Shown in pieces: positions 22,191 to 33,720 of a stretch of 64,000 bases of DNA. The stretch is from Cunninghamia lanceolata (Eukaryota; Streptophyta; Pinopsida; Cupressales; Cupressaceae). Position numbers and translations under genes: made by a program. The stretch lies in NCBI GenBank assembly GCA_027924645.1, contig BSBN01001251.1:682001-746000 (forward strand). The letters are read 5' to 3'. A model generated the notes under the pieces. The model was not told the DNA's origin, searched no databases, and saw nothing but the letters and a program-made list of their open reading frames with translations. Position 1 is the stretch's first letter, and the number at the start of each line of letters is the position of its first letter.

Positions 22191-25176
22191 TTAAGCCCTA
22201 TTCAACCACAGGTATATCTGAGCGATGTGATCCAAGTGCTCTTGGCTGCAGTGTGTATCAGTAAACTCAATGGCATTTCTCGTGATCACATCCATCGTTA
22301 CCATCTTTTCCAGATGTTTGCAGGCTTCCCCAGATGCAGAGTCTTTGTCCTTGAGAGCTCCTAAGGTTTCATGCAATATCACTTGATAGTCCTTACTCCA
22401 TTCATCTTTGCTCTTCAGTTCTTTGTCATTTCTGAACAACATGGGTACTCCTGCTTTTGAAGTCCTGATACATTCTTTGGCATCGTTCTTAAGCTGGTCA
22501 TAATATTTCTGATGCTGCTCAATCAAGTCTTTTGTACTAGAAGTACCTTTAGTGTTAGAAACATCCTTGCCCTATATCTCATGGAGTCTCTCTTGCAGCT
22601 TGTTGTTGAGCCTCTCATGGTCTTGGATCACTTTATAGTTTTCAAAATAAACATCCCAGAATTTTGATCATCCAATGCATCATGTTAACATGCCTACTCT
22701 GGAGCACTGTTGCAAGTGTGTCAATCTAGACCTGAGCTATCTGATCAATAGATGGTGATTGGGCATTTTGTGAGCTCTCTCCTTGAGTTAACCTTTTCAC
22801 TGACCCTTCGAAGGTATTCTTAACAGTATCTTTCAAGAAATCATTTTCTTTTGTTAATCTTTCACAAGTCAGTTTATATGCATCCCGTTCTTTGATTAGC
22901 ATCTGAGCCTGTGCTTTGTTCAACTTTGCAACATTTATGCCAATTTCTACAGTAATCAATGGGTTAGTTTCCCCTGCCTTCAAAGTCATGACATGCCCAA
23001 AAGCCTTTTCAGTATCTATAATGGCTTTTTTTTATGAGGTGAGTACAAGGCCCATATCATTAGTGAATTTTCATCGTTGTTAGATTTGGTGCCCATATAC
23101 ACTTCTGTGACACCCTTAGGAGTGAGCTTATATTTGTCATCAGTATTATGTAAAAAACTAACAAACACCAAAGCAGAATTTAAATCAAGTCCAGGAAATA
23201 TCATAACGCCTGCTTCTTTGAGCAGCTGTCTACCTCTACTAGGAGTCATAGCTTGCAATTCACTGTCCACTGTTGTTTTTAACATATCAATTAATTGTCT
23301 TTCATTGTCAGCTGTGACATTATCAACTGATTCCCTGATCTCTTTATCCTTGAATTTATACAAAAATGATTTAAATTCTTTAGAATGAATAAATTGATCA
23401 TCAACAATAAAAGAATCATATTCTACTTGTCTTGGATCCTCATCATTAGGCCTCTCTTCATCATGCTTTTCATCAGGAGACTGGTAGCATTGCATTTTTT
23501 GTTTGGATATTCTTGTTACCTGTTGATGTGGCTCTTCTTCTTCTACAGACCCCTCATCAGCAAAGGACAACAACTCTATCTCTGCAAGCTGTCTCCTTTT
23601 CTCATCTAATTCTCTATTATATTTCTCAATCACTAATTCAACTTCAGTTTCTTCCATATTCTTGATAATGTCATCATGTGGATATGGGACATGTGTATAT
23701 CCACTGAGGTTTTGTTTTCTCCTAGCAAGATCAATGAAACCCTCAGGATCAAATCCTTTTCTCACCTCTGCACATCTCATGTTATAATGCATCCGTTTAT
23801 CAATGATGAGACCATAACCCTCTTTTGACACCACAGTAAAATCTCCAAAGCACAGAGTACTAGGCATGAAGGATTGCTTGTCATAGGAGCTCAAGTTCAT
23901 CACATTAGAGCAGTTCATTTGCCTGACTATCTCTAAGTAAGCAATTCTGTTAGGAATTGTCTTGGGCAATATAAATGGGGTGTCTTCAAAACCATAAATT
24001 CTGACCATGGTAGCATCCTCAAAACAATACCAGTCTCCCTAGTTGTGGGCAATAGTAGGAGGACCACCAAAATCTTTAGGTCTGAGAAACCTCTTTATTT
24101 CATTTGATAGTGAATATTCACAAGGATGATTGAGATATCTATACAACACTTTTACACAATTCAAAATGAATATAACTAGAATGGGCATACCTGTTGTCCC
24201 ATATACTCGTCCACATTTGTACAGGTGACTTTTGTCCCTTATGGTCCATTTGAGCAACTTTGAATTCACTTGGCCATAACCCTATTTCCTGGCCATAATA
24301 AAGCACCATGTGCATGAGGAGCCAGTAGTGCTCAAAAGAGACTGATGGGGCATTGTTCTTGATTACAGTTAAACCAGAATCACTTCTTCCAAAAACATAG
24401 GCACCATAGTCAAACTGCCTAGCATTGTGACACTGGATGTCTGTGGCTATCACCATCAAAGGAACTGTCATAAAATTAGGGACATCTGACCCTAGGACTT
24501 GGCCCACAGATTAGTATGTGTATTGTATGTATGGTTCAAATAATGACACATGAAATGGAGGTCCATCATTCTCATTGAGAGGCACTGTTTCCCCTTCTAC
24601 CTTAGGCCTGTGGATAGGTAATCTCCACCCATTGTAAGTGGTATCCATTCTCCAGTATTCTTTGTCTAGATCTTCATAGACTATAGGAACAGTGCACAAA
24701 TCATCTAAATCAAAAACTTCACAAATAGCATTTTTACATAAATGTACAACTAGCTCTGCTTGAGGATTGCATATGGCTTTGAGGCTAGGGTTGTAATATT
24801 TAGCTAGGAGTCTGAGGAGTTCTACATTCACAAATACATCAGGAATGACCAATTTGCCTAGATTCAAGTGCCATGGATTCAACATTGGGACATTTCTGAA
24901 TCTTCTATTGTAATGGAATTTAAAAAGCTCATAACCTCTTATCGGTGTCTAGACATTTCCAAGGTATTTGCACTTGTCTTCCAACTTCTCTATCTCTGCC
25001 CTAAGTTGTGCAGACCTTCAGGCTTTGGGAGTCGATCCAGGCAATTGGTCAATTAAGTCCTGGTTTAGTTTCCTTTCTTTTGTTTTCTCATCAAGGCTTT
25101 TGTCAATTTTTTGTTTCTTGGTTTTTCTCGTTTCACCTGACTGTTTTCTACCCTTGCTTTTTACTGGAGTCTCCAT
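22191..25176 (-). pseudogene. LTR-encoded gene homologue in the nested solo LTR
   Basis: Minus-strand gene, roughly 990 codons if repaired. ATG at 25176 opens a Lys/Arg-rich, possibly nuclear-targeted N-terminus (KSKGRKQSGETRKTKKQK). The frame crosses only two stops to 24885-24511 and one more to 24507-24139, then shifts one base near 24190 into 24008-23016 (330 codons), and shifts again to 22989-22726 and 22526-22191. It aligns with the host LTR gene: ELLRLLAKYYNP with ELVVECAKNYKP, SFEHYWLLMHMVLY with SFENWMFGIIQMVLY, and VRIYGFEDTPFILP with IRIEGFEEQPLMLP. It shares the order globular N-terminus, acidic middle (SVEEEEPHQQ), helical coiled-coil C-terminus. Function unknown. Confidence 0.65.
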
Positions 25177-25281
25177 TTTAATCTTGGACAGCAAATTCAA
25201 ATTGCAGGCTACTGCACAGAGGTTTGTATATATGTACTTGTTATCTAAGGTGATGATCGAATTCCCTTGTTTCTCCTCCAA

Positions 25282-26545
25282 GTCTCCGCTTGCGTGCTCC
25301 TTTTAGACAATTCTTTCAAACTTAATTGTCGTGATTTCAAGTGGCATTTCAGAGGATATCTTCTCAGTCTGCAATTAATCATTCCAGCGTATTAATTTTC
25401 ACAATCGTCGTGAGATGTCACATCGTCATAACTTCTCTCATCAGTAAGACTTTTGTAATATTAGGGCGATCAAATATCTTCATATGGCGTGAAACATTTG
25501 CAGGTGGATTAATCGCTGTGACCCTTCATTTTGTCTCCTCGATGTCATATCTTATAAAAACATATATAAGTGTGTATCGGCAAGATATTTCAAGGTCTAC
25601 CCGATACAGAAATGAACATAGCTGTTGTTGGCATGACTTACTTTATCGCCATGGGAATAACATCTAATTTTGATATTTCAAGTGTCTCCGATATGACTAT
25701 CAGCATGAGTCTTGTCGATGAGTGTGGCTACTATCATCATCGGAATAACACATGTTATCGGGATGACTTAATTTAATTTACCCGATCACGGTTGTTTCCC
25801 CGATACCTTTCTCATAGCCTTCATCAGAGTGATTATTACAGTATGTTACCAATATCCTTCATCGTCATGACCATCAGTTTGGCAAGACTTGTAGGCTTTT
25901 CTTCCGACTTGTTTACTTTCGCTGATGGTTTTTATCCTTCCTAGACATCGATGTGACTTAAGTCGAAATAATGCTGCTTTATCGCTGAGACATTGCGAAG
26001 TCAGAGATACTTTAATTTCTCACCCCGATGTGCATCTCTCCCCGATGATCATTAGTTTTGCCAGTTCCATGGGTAGCTTGGCAAGAGTCATACCGAACTC
26101 CTTCATCGGTATGATCTATATTGTGGGGGGGGTGGTTTGGAGTATTCCCTGATAGTGCTTTCTTATGCCGATAGTCCTGACTTTTGATTAAATCAGTGTG
26201 ACTGGGAATTCTATCTCCAATGAAGGATCATTGGTGTTACTCCTCATATCGGAGATCTTTGAAACTCTCTCTCCGACCATAGCTCTTTTTTCGATACACA
26301 TTTAGCCTGTTTCAAAAGATTATGGATTGGTATAAATAAAATACCAAAGTCTAACCAAAATTAAGGAGCTGAAGCCCTTCATTACATTACAGTTTGAGGG
26401 GTGAGACACCCATTTGTGATGAAAGTTATGTTATTTTTATGGGATATACCAGTTATTATTATGATTTTGGGCGTAATGTTTTCTGATTTGGTCGGACATG
26501 GGTGGGTAGGAATACAAGAAAATTTTAAATTTTCCTGTCCCAACA
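25282..26545 (-). promoter_or_regulatory. Upstream (U3-like) part of the nested solo LTR
   Basis: About 1.3 kb before the gene on the minus strand, rich in degenerate ATCGTCAT, CCGATA and ATCGG(T/G)ATGA words. The texture resembles the U3 region of the host LTR. No ORF is credible here. It probably holds the promoter, but I see no clear TATA box in the right place. Confidence 0.4.
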
Positions 26546-27504
26546 CATAGCATATGGGAAACCTGCTGTGTACCACATACCTGTTGTAAATATCCTATCT
26601 AGTATAGGGTTGTCCGTATCATTGTCCAATTTCCTTGACCATTCATCTAAATATGTTTGCCCTTGATGGGTGTCACTGATAACACCATATCTGGATTCCA
26701 CTCCCTCGGGCCGTACGAACAAAGGTTTCAAAAACTCAAACTTAGATCTATTCCTCCTTACCTCTGCCATTGATTCCTGCAATAGACATATGCATGTCTT
26801 ACCCTATGGTGCTTGTACGAATATTCAACAATAATATGCACCTCCTAACTATCATCACATTTTAACTCTTTTCATGCATCATCATGCGAATTTAACCTAG
26901 TAAAGAATTAATTTACCTAGATATTTGCAGAAAATGACAATGGAGAGGATTTTGAAATTACTTACTTGATATTGCTTTCCTTTTTTATTAGATGACTGAT
27001 AACGGGAAATGTAGATGTGCAGGGTCACCCGTTTTGTTCCATTACGTTGAGGGTCACGATCTGCTAGCAGATGACTAATAAGGGTTTGACTTCCAGAGCT
27101 CTATAATTCTCAATTAGTCGTAGGGTAAATGTAAATAACCTTTGAATTTTACTTTTAAACAAATCAATACGACAAATTAGGGCATATGCGTTATTCTGAT
27201 CGAATCTGTCGATTATTTGTATGAAGTCCATAGATGCTGCCAAGTGTTGAATTTGTATTTGAAATCGGCAGGGCTTCACCTACCATTTTGATTGCATTTA
27301 ATGCCAGAGGGTGATCTTTGGAAGATCAGGGATATTTGAAAATATGACCCCTAATGGATAATATGACCTCCCCTCCTTTTGCGTGGGATAATTGTTTATT
27401 AAAGATCAGGGTAATATGGTCAACCTTTGACCACCACGCTAGATCGGGTCATTAAATTAAGATCGGGGATACTTCAAAATGTGACCCGCCCGGGGCTAGA
27501 TCGT

Positions 27505-27680
27505 GATGACATCATCATGCCATCAACGCTCCTTAGTTATCGGGTTTTGGTGATGTCATCATCATATTGAGAAATATGACGAACATTTGGATATATGACC
27601 CTCCGTGGGTCGGGTAAAATGATTACGTCATCACCAAGGTGATTTCTTTCATTCATTGGAATTGGATGATGTCATAGTCA
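27505..27680 (-). promoter_or_regulatory. Cluster of TGACGTCA-type bZIP sites in the LTR (right copy)
   Basis: Equivalent cluster in the 5' LTR. Here the two sites intact on the left read TGATGTCA (near 27550 and 27666), while the site that is TATGTCA on the left reads TTACGTCA (near 27623-27630). The pattern fits a common ancestor with at least three ACGTCA cores that lost different CpGs in each copy. Confidence 0.45.
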
Positions 27681-28206
27681 TACTGGCGCAGGGTGATATT
27701 CGCGCAAGGGTGATATTTCGTAAGATGACTTATATTAAAAATATGACCCCCCCATGAATACATAAGGTTCTTTGACGGGTAGATACATGTTCCTACTTAA
27801 TTTTGACGTTCATGTATCGGGTATCTAATGATTATTAAGTGATTTTCTAAGTCCGGGTGATGTTAGCAAATATGACTGATGTTTAGAAATATGACCCCCT
27901 AAGGGGAATATCAGGGTTGACCAAACTTTGACTCAACATAACTTTCTTCCTTTAGACAATATTAGAGTGATCCAAAAGCCAAACCTGCCTAGAATTTTGT
28001 ACTCTTTCCAACCATGAGGTTTATGATAGAAAAAACTAACCTTGACAACTAACCTCTTCTTGTGATGCATATGCATAAGCAAAGATGACCCACATAACTG
28101 ATTTTACCAAACCGCCCAAAGCAAGAAAACAAGCAAGCAGAAACAAAAGAAAAGTTGGGTCCCTATTTTGCTAAGGCAAAATGGGGCGTGTTGTGTAACC
28201 ACACAA

Positions 28207-28771
28207 TAAGACATAGTCTATTATTTAACTTATGGAGAATGCCTCGATTACCTGGACAAGCAAAAGAAAAGGACCCTAAAACTAAAGGCGCTCAAATATG
28301 TGCTATGGAAGGATGTGTTGTACAAGCAAGGACTTGACGACACATTTTTGAGATGTGTTGCAAAAACCAACAAAAGAGGTTACTTGAAGGCTTTCATGAT
28401 AAAACCTATGGTGACCATTTTTCATCTTGGATCACAACATTCAAAATCCTATGAGCAAAGTACTACTAACCAACTCTGTTTAGGGATGCATATGAGTGGG
28501 TGCAGAAGTGTCAATCCTGTCAGTAGTTTGTTGGAAAACTCAAGCTGGTGGCTATTCCACTCAAGCTAGTTATCATCGAAGTCCCTTTTCAGTAGTAGGG
28601 GTTAGATTTCATTGGGTCTCTCAACCCTAATTCGAGCAAAGGACATGTCTATGTTCTCATAGCTACAAATTATTTCACAAAATGGGTTGAGGCCATTCTT
28701 GCTAGACGAGCTACCTTAGAGGTTGTGTGTGACTTCCTGAAGGAGAACATTTTGTCACGCTTTGGGGTACA
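28207..28771 (+). pseudogene. Old Ty3/gypsy integrase fragment (right half)
   Basis: Continuation of the gypsy pol gene at 1-674 after the large insertion. It reads DIVYYLTYGECLDYLDKQKK, KYVLWKDVLYKQGLDDTFLR, then AYEWVQKCQSCQ (zinc-finger Cys pair) and the core GSLNPNSSKGHVYVLIATNY followed by FTKWVEA. It stops abruptly after ENILSRFGV, where the large inverted repeat begins. Several stops and frameshifts. It shows where the big gypsy element landed: between RNase H and the integrase zinc domain of the older copy. Confidence 0.85.
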
Positions 28772-31700
28772 TTTTCTAGCTTTTCCAAACATAATAACTG
28801 CGATAAACATGTCAAAACATTCATATTCATTCCTATGTCTTAGATAAGATCCACCTCAAAATTTAGCAGATTGTCATCTACTTTATTTTGTAGGTACATT
28901 TGAATGCATTTTGAATTCATCTTTAATTTCTATTTCCAGTTATCTTTCTATGTATTGTATTTGGACTTTTAGTGAATTTCTTTGTGCACTTTCTTGTTAT
29001 TTAATTCATTTGTGTGCATTTGGACTCTGTTAGTAAATTTATTTTTGTAACTTTTTGTCTCTACATTCTTTTTGTTTGAATTCTTGAATCTTTTGTACTA
29101 TTTAATGTGCTTTGTTATTTTTTTTTATGATTGTGTGGGTGCCATGAAAAGTAATGAGTGAAGGGAGATAATGAAGTGCTTTATTTTGGGACCTTCCAAA
29201 AATGATCTCACTAAAGTGGAAGGGAACATGATTGAGAAATATTATGTTTTTGCATGGAAATTAGCCAAAAATAATGTTACCTAACAAGGGTTCCTTGTAG
29301 TTAAGTCTAATTCTAAGGCTTCCTCGCATGGTTCTTCCAAGTGTGTCGTGTCTATATTTGTGAGTGTTGCTACTTATGAGGGAAAAAATCCTCCCATTGG
29401 CATCTTTATCTCCTAAAAAAAGGGTGTCTCAAAATGTCAGACTCTAGGTATAAGAAGATTTCATTCGAAAGGTTATTGATGTGGCTATGAAGACTTTGTG
29501 AAAGAGCTGAGAATAACCTTAACAAAGCAGTGGCTCCAAGAACAAAATTGACCTTAAGGTTGCTTTGTGCACTCAGGTATGTTTGCCTCGTTTGTACATT
29601 AACATTGACATTATTTGCATTTTTTCTTATACATTGATAGGAAAATCTACACATGGGGATGGAAATTCACAAATAGAGGGATTTGTCCTATAGTATGTGT
29701 TCCTTTCATAGGAAGGTATCAATCTCAATGAGTTAGAAGGAGAGATCTAGATGTGAGGCAGGAGGTGCGTCGAATGGATAGGTTTAGCTATTTGAAAGAC
29801 AACGGTGAATAAACTTTCAAGTACATATTTTGTCAAGTCAATCCCATGTAGTACAAAATTAAACTTGTATGCCATATTAAGTTTTTGATGATCATCATCA
29901 AACTCACGGTGGTCAAAAGTGAGCTACAAAATTATTTTTGACAACACAAAATTTGAGATAGTCATGCGATGTAAGTCGTTAATATTTTAAAAATGACAAA
30001 TTAATTTAGAAGACCATCAACATCACTCTTCCATCATTAGTTCTAGGGTTAGGTACTCTCATTGCTTGCATTTATTCTTTTTTTATTTATTACAATTATC
30101 TGTCACAGCTCTAATCGATCTATGTTAATTTATGCCCAATTAATTACATTTCTTTAATTAGCCTAAATGATTTATGTAGAGTGTTTTTGTAATGGTGAAA
30201 TTTGTATAGTCATGCCAATTCCCATTTACTTCTAGTCCCATTTCAATGGAATTGCTCAATACAATTACAAATCGACAAATGGAACAGTCTTGTGTAAAGC
30301 TAGGCCCATTCCCCAATCTACTACTTATCTCCATTACCACTCATTCCCATACATTGGATCATATCCTATCCCCATTTGCACATAGTCACCTTCATATGAC
30401 ATTTAGTATGCCTATTGTTACATCCCATGTTTAGACATTCATTCCCTACATCAATATTAAAGCATTCCCTTGTTCCGAGTCAGTCCTATGACATGAGATT
30501 GATCCTGCACCTTGCGGAATTAACCCATCAAATTCAAAAGATTAAATTAAAATCTTGCTGACTCCCATCCATGTCATTCCTACCATGAGCCCACTTGGTA
30601 CACATTTTTCTCGATTTGTTGCTATATATTGGTATATAAAGGCATTCATTTGATTGTCATTAGACATCCTAACACTTCAAGGAGCATTCGTCATATGAAT
30701 CTTTTGATTTGGATCACTAAAAGGAATTTAATTTGCATCAAAGTCATTTTAGGACATCTTCATTGCTTGGGATTTTTGTCCCCGAACATTTCTATGATTG
30801 GAAGGTGTGTCTAATGAAGGGGGTTGACCCATGAGAATTTGGCCTCTTGTGATTTTCTAAAATAATATTAATTTATTTACATACTTTATCATTCCTTTAA
30901 TCTGAGATAATGCATTCTTTTTAATCAACCTAAATTAACATTAGGGAAAGTGTGTTTCCCATTTATAATTTTATTTTTGAACAAGTATTTAAATCAAAAT
31001 TTAAAAAAAAAAAAACAAACACTAATAAAACCAAAAATGACAGTTTGATGTAGAAACTTCACACCATAGAGCCGTTGAAGAAAATGTGAAACGGGAAAAA
31101 AGCAAAGAAGAATGTCGTTGGGAACAATTCAAATTTGGGAACGCGGAGGAAGGAAAATGCAGAGATAAATTCAAAAACAAGACCGTTTTAGGAGAGGGGA
31201 AAAAGCAAGTCAGGAGCGAAAGGCTTCTTTATTAACTCTTTATGACTTGCCTGGTTCTGCGAATGTTTTGTGAAATTTTTTGAGACACTTCTGTTTCTTC
31301 CTTTTGAATGGATATTTTTCTTTTTTGCTTCAGTCTTTTGCTTTAGCGTGCACGCTGGTCCATCCATCTTATTGTTTTTCAATGGAATTTTTGGTTTGGT
31401 CTTAGTTTTTTTTTTGGCTTTGTTTATGGCGTATGGCGGCAGAGGAGGCGACAGAGGAGGCTTCTTCTTAGTCCAGGTATTCTTCACTACTCTCCTTAAT
31501 TCTTTAGCATTCATGGATTCAGTATTATGTATTTAGCAGATTTTAGTTTCTCTGAATAATGATTTATCATTGCAATCCATCCAGTTTCTGGGTGAAATAT
31601 GATGAACGAACCTTTAGTAGAGAATAAATATAACGCGCTCTGGTCTTCAGACAATATAAATAACTATCCAAAATCTGTTTGATTCAAAATGCAGCTTCTC

Positions 31701-32464
31701 TCTTCAGGCTAGCGTTAAGCCAAAATTGGTTTGGTAAAGTCAAATTCGATTGACACAAACTGCACCTGCTCCCTTCAAGAAAACATTATGCTTGACAAAT
31801 TCTTCCTAAATGTACAGCTTCAGATTTCTTGAAGATAAAGAGATCCTTGATGTTTAAAAACCAATGTTTCAAAGTTAACAAATCCAGAAAAAGGATAACT
31901 CTGCACCATCTTCTCCGCATACCTTCAAATAGAGTAAATTTATAATAATTCCTTTTAGAGTTTCAAACACAAACAGATATCTTTCCCAGGGGCATATCTT
32001 CTTGAAGATCACCTCTATTGCATGATACACCAAACTTAATGACTCCATCCCCCGCACCTCCTGCCTCACATCACAATCACAAAGTAAAACTTCCTACATC
32101 ACAATCACAATCACATTCACAATGTAAAACTGGCTTCTCCTGTAGTTGCCCCCATTGGCCTAAAATTTATTATCTGGCAGTGTTTTCTCAAGATCAAGTT
32201 TGACAGAGAATTAGCCATAGGTTGTGATTATCCTATTGAAGTTTAAATCCTAAGCTTGGACATTCTTCTAGGTTGTTGCCAGTGGCTTTGAGTGAGGTGT
32301 AGCTCTGGAATCCTGTTGGAAGTGCAAAAATTCTGACTAGAACTGGAATTGATTGGGGGCAGGTCCCAAGTAGGAAAAAAACCTCTGTTCTGACTTTTAG
32401 GACTTGTAACAGGCTGGCTCTATATATGCAACCCTTGTGATAGACAAAGTGTTCTCCTGGTGAA

Positions 32465-33274
32465 CAAGGAGCAGCACCTTGTAGTCACCATGCTAGCTGT
32501 TATGTGAGGCCCTCTGGGCCTGCTACAACATGCCGGCTGTATAAGTTTTACCCTTTTGCATTCCATTAAGGGCAGGAAAGTTTATTCCCAAAGTTCTATG
32601 CAGTCCAACCATTTTAAATGCACAAAGAAAATAAAACCCTTTATAAGTTTTACCCTGTATAAGTTTTACCCTTTTGCATTCCCAAACATAAGATGGAAGG
32701 GTCCTAAAACACGCATGGTACTAAATTATTCATTTAACATCAATTAGGAATTGGGTCCAAATATTTACTTCGAAGTAAATGGCAAAGCGTGTTCGATAAG
32801 GTAAATCGAGGAAAATAACCTACCCTAATGTAGTACAGTAACATCGAATTTCAATACAGCTTTGTTTGGATCCAGTAAGTTTGTCCTGATCTCTGCATAC
32901 CCTCTTGCAAACCTAAACCTCCCTGTGCCACCAACAACAGAAACATCCCTCAATGGACAAATAGGGTTGTCAGTACCCTGAATGCTAAGGGTGCTCCCAT
33001 TGTGCTTCCCTGATTGAAGAACAACAGTGAATAGAAACATCAAACTAGGGTCCTTGAGTGAATCTGTAACGTAAATTCCCTGTGCTCTTCCAACAAGCCT
33101 TGAATTGCGTGATGGCCCTGCTGTAAGAACATCATCAATCACGTAAGCATTGCCAAATCCAGGACTTGTGAAGTTCCCTGAAGGAGAACCCACTTGTATG
33201 ACTGTTGTATTAGGCCCAAATAGAACATCATGCATATAAAAACGCAAACTTGTTATTCTCTTCTGCCCTGTCAC
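32465..33274 (-). other. Extra segment in left arm containing the dirigent fragment
   Basis: This ~810-bp segment is present in the left arm only. The right arm passes from the GTGTTCTCC block to the GTCTAGGACC block with about 21 unrelated bases between. Its 32465-32824 part contains a repeated TATAAGTTTTACCCTTTTGC (about 32540 and 32660) and is probably the former 3' flank of the dirigent gene. It was either gained on the left or lost on the right. Confidence 0.6.
32825..33274 (-). pseudogene. Dirigent-protein fragment, 5'-truncated
   Basis: About 149 codons of the dirigent domain, an eight-stranded beta-barrel family that steers stereoselective phenoxy-radical coupling in lignan/lignin pathways in the cell wall. 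Recognised by SLRFYMHDVLFGPN, GNAYVIDDVLTAGPSRNS, LVGRAQGIYVTDS and VVGGTGRFRFARGYAE, ending FDVTVLH and TAG. The domain is uninterrupted, but the frame begins at a GTG directly at the segment junction with a TAG just upstream. The ATG, the signal peptide and the first residues of the usual ~180-residue protein are missing. No promoter is visible. It is best read as a host gene piece carried in the repeat arm. Expression from a fused upstream exon cannot be ruled out. Confidence 0.85.
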
Positions 33275-33720
33275 GTCTAGGACCTATCATAATTTCCCTT
33301 TTTCTGGAGATGTCTTGCATGATCAATACCCTACCCCTTTAGTTTCTTTGAGGATGGAGCTGTCTTGCATGATCAATTCTGTCCATAATTTTCATATTGT
33401 CCCAAATATTTTGGGAAGCAATTAAAAGGTCTACTCTATTTTCTATTTTAAGGATGGAGCTCCTTTTGGCCCCACATGCCATTATTATTGATTGTACTTT
33501 TGAATCCTGTCCCTCTGACTCACGGAGACTGATACCTTTGTATGGAACAGAGACTATCACAGGCTGCTTTTATGAAAATAAGATGGAACAGATTTTGTGA
33601 ACTTTGAATATATTCTTTGTAATGTAAATATTGTTGCACTCAATAAGCAAACAAAGATCCCATTCGAAAGAACTATTATTTCTAAGCTCTTTCTTAATTT
33701 TCATTTCTAATCTATATTTT

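Larger units (their letters stand above)
21111..26545 (-). mobile_element. Nested TG...CA insertion, probable solo LTR of a related family
   Basis: A 5,435-bp insertion inside exon 2 of LTR gene copy B. Its boundaries are set by comparison with the uninterrupted left LTR. It starts TGTTAGGTCTC and ends GTCCCAACA, with perfect 5-bp duplications CATAG at 21106-21110 and 26546-26550. I see no repeat of its first few hundred bases near its end, no gag/pol and no primer site, so it fits a solo LTR better than a complete element. It carries a minus-strand gene homologous to the host LTR gene (22191-25176). The alternative is a short-LTR element with a captured gene. Confidence 0.75.
17071..27116 (-). 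pseudogene. LTR-encoded gene, copy B (interrupted by the nested insertion)
   Basis: The same gene in the 5' LTR. Exon 1 lies at about 27116-26964 (its ATG is now ACG and it has an early TGA; the donor AAGTAAGTAA remains). Exon 2 starts after TCTATTGCAG near 26773, is cut by the 21111-26545 insertion, and continues 21110-17071. The C-terminal 17661-17071 frame (196 codons) is intact and ends in an acidic tail (SEESEEGEEEGDKE) and stop. The 19224-18286 frame (312 codons) covers most of the charged middle, including QNTQTSLEANVPQ. Stops differ from copy A (CAA to TAA near 19678; TAG near 19245), so the ancestral frame can be followed by comparing copies. About 70 bp are missing near 20866. Confidence 0.68.
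675..28206 (-). mobile_element. Ty3/gypsy (Tat/Ogre-like) retrotransposon with giant gene-carrying LTRs
   Basis: An LTR retrotransposon read on the minus strand. Direct repeats at 675-7603 and 15921-28206 (the latter interrupted) start TGTTGATGATGATTG. They flank an internal region with, in minus-strand order, gag, protease, archaeal-type RNase H, RT, RNase H and integrase. A primer-binding-like TGGTGCTAGAAGGAGG lies next to the 5' LTR. The insertion split an older gypsy pol gene, which resumes in frame at 28207. The flanking 5-mers AAAGA (670-674) and TAAGA (28207-28211) make an imperfect target-site duplication. Over about 143 bases at the TGTTG end I count six differences between the LTRs, so the insertion is not recent. 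Every protein has stops or frameshifts, so it is non-autonomous now. Net length without the nested insertion is about 22 kb. Confidence 0.9.
15921..28206 (-). repeat. 5' LTR of the gypsy element, interrupted by a nested insertion
   Basis: Right LTR copy, colinear with 675-7603. It is continuous from 15921 to 21110, broken by a 5,435-bp TG...CA insertion plus a duplicated CATAG, and resumes at 26551, ending at about 28206. Net length is about 6.85 kb. Relative to the left copy it lacks about 70 bp near 20866, inside the LTR gene. It keeps the predicted splice acceptor that the left copy has lost. It adjoins the older gypsy integrase fragment on its right. Confidence 0.88.

Noticed and set aside
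21111..26545. Complete LTR retrotransposon with its own short LTRs
   Set aside because: I found no copy of the first few hundred bases near its end and no gag, pol, primer site or polypurine tract. A careful self-alignment could still overturn this.
675..28206. Segmental duplication of a host locus as the cause of the ~6.9-kb direct repeats
   Set aside because: The repeats exactly flank a gag-pol core, a primer-site-like sequence adjoins one repeat, and the outer ends interrupt a gypsy pol frame that resumes on the far side.
29690..30000. Possible BED-type zinc finger or hAT transposase relic in the arm (a frame reading FKYIFCQVNPM)
   Set aside because: Only one Cys of the motif is visible, the frame has stops in both arms, and no catalytic domain follows.
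31188..31536. Opposed ORFs in the left arm (108 and 88 codons)
   Set aside because: The right arm equivalent (54261-54461) does not keep either reading frame, and no domain is recognisable.
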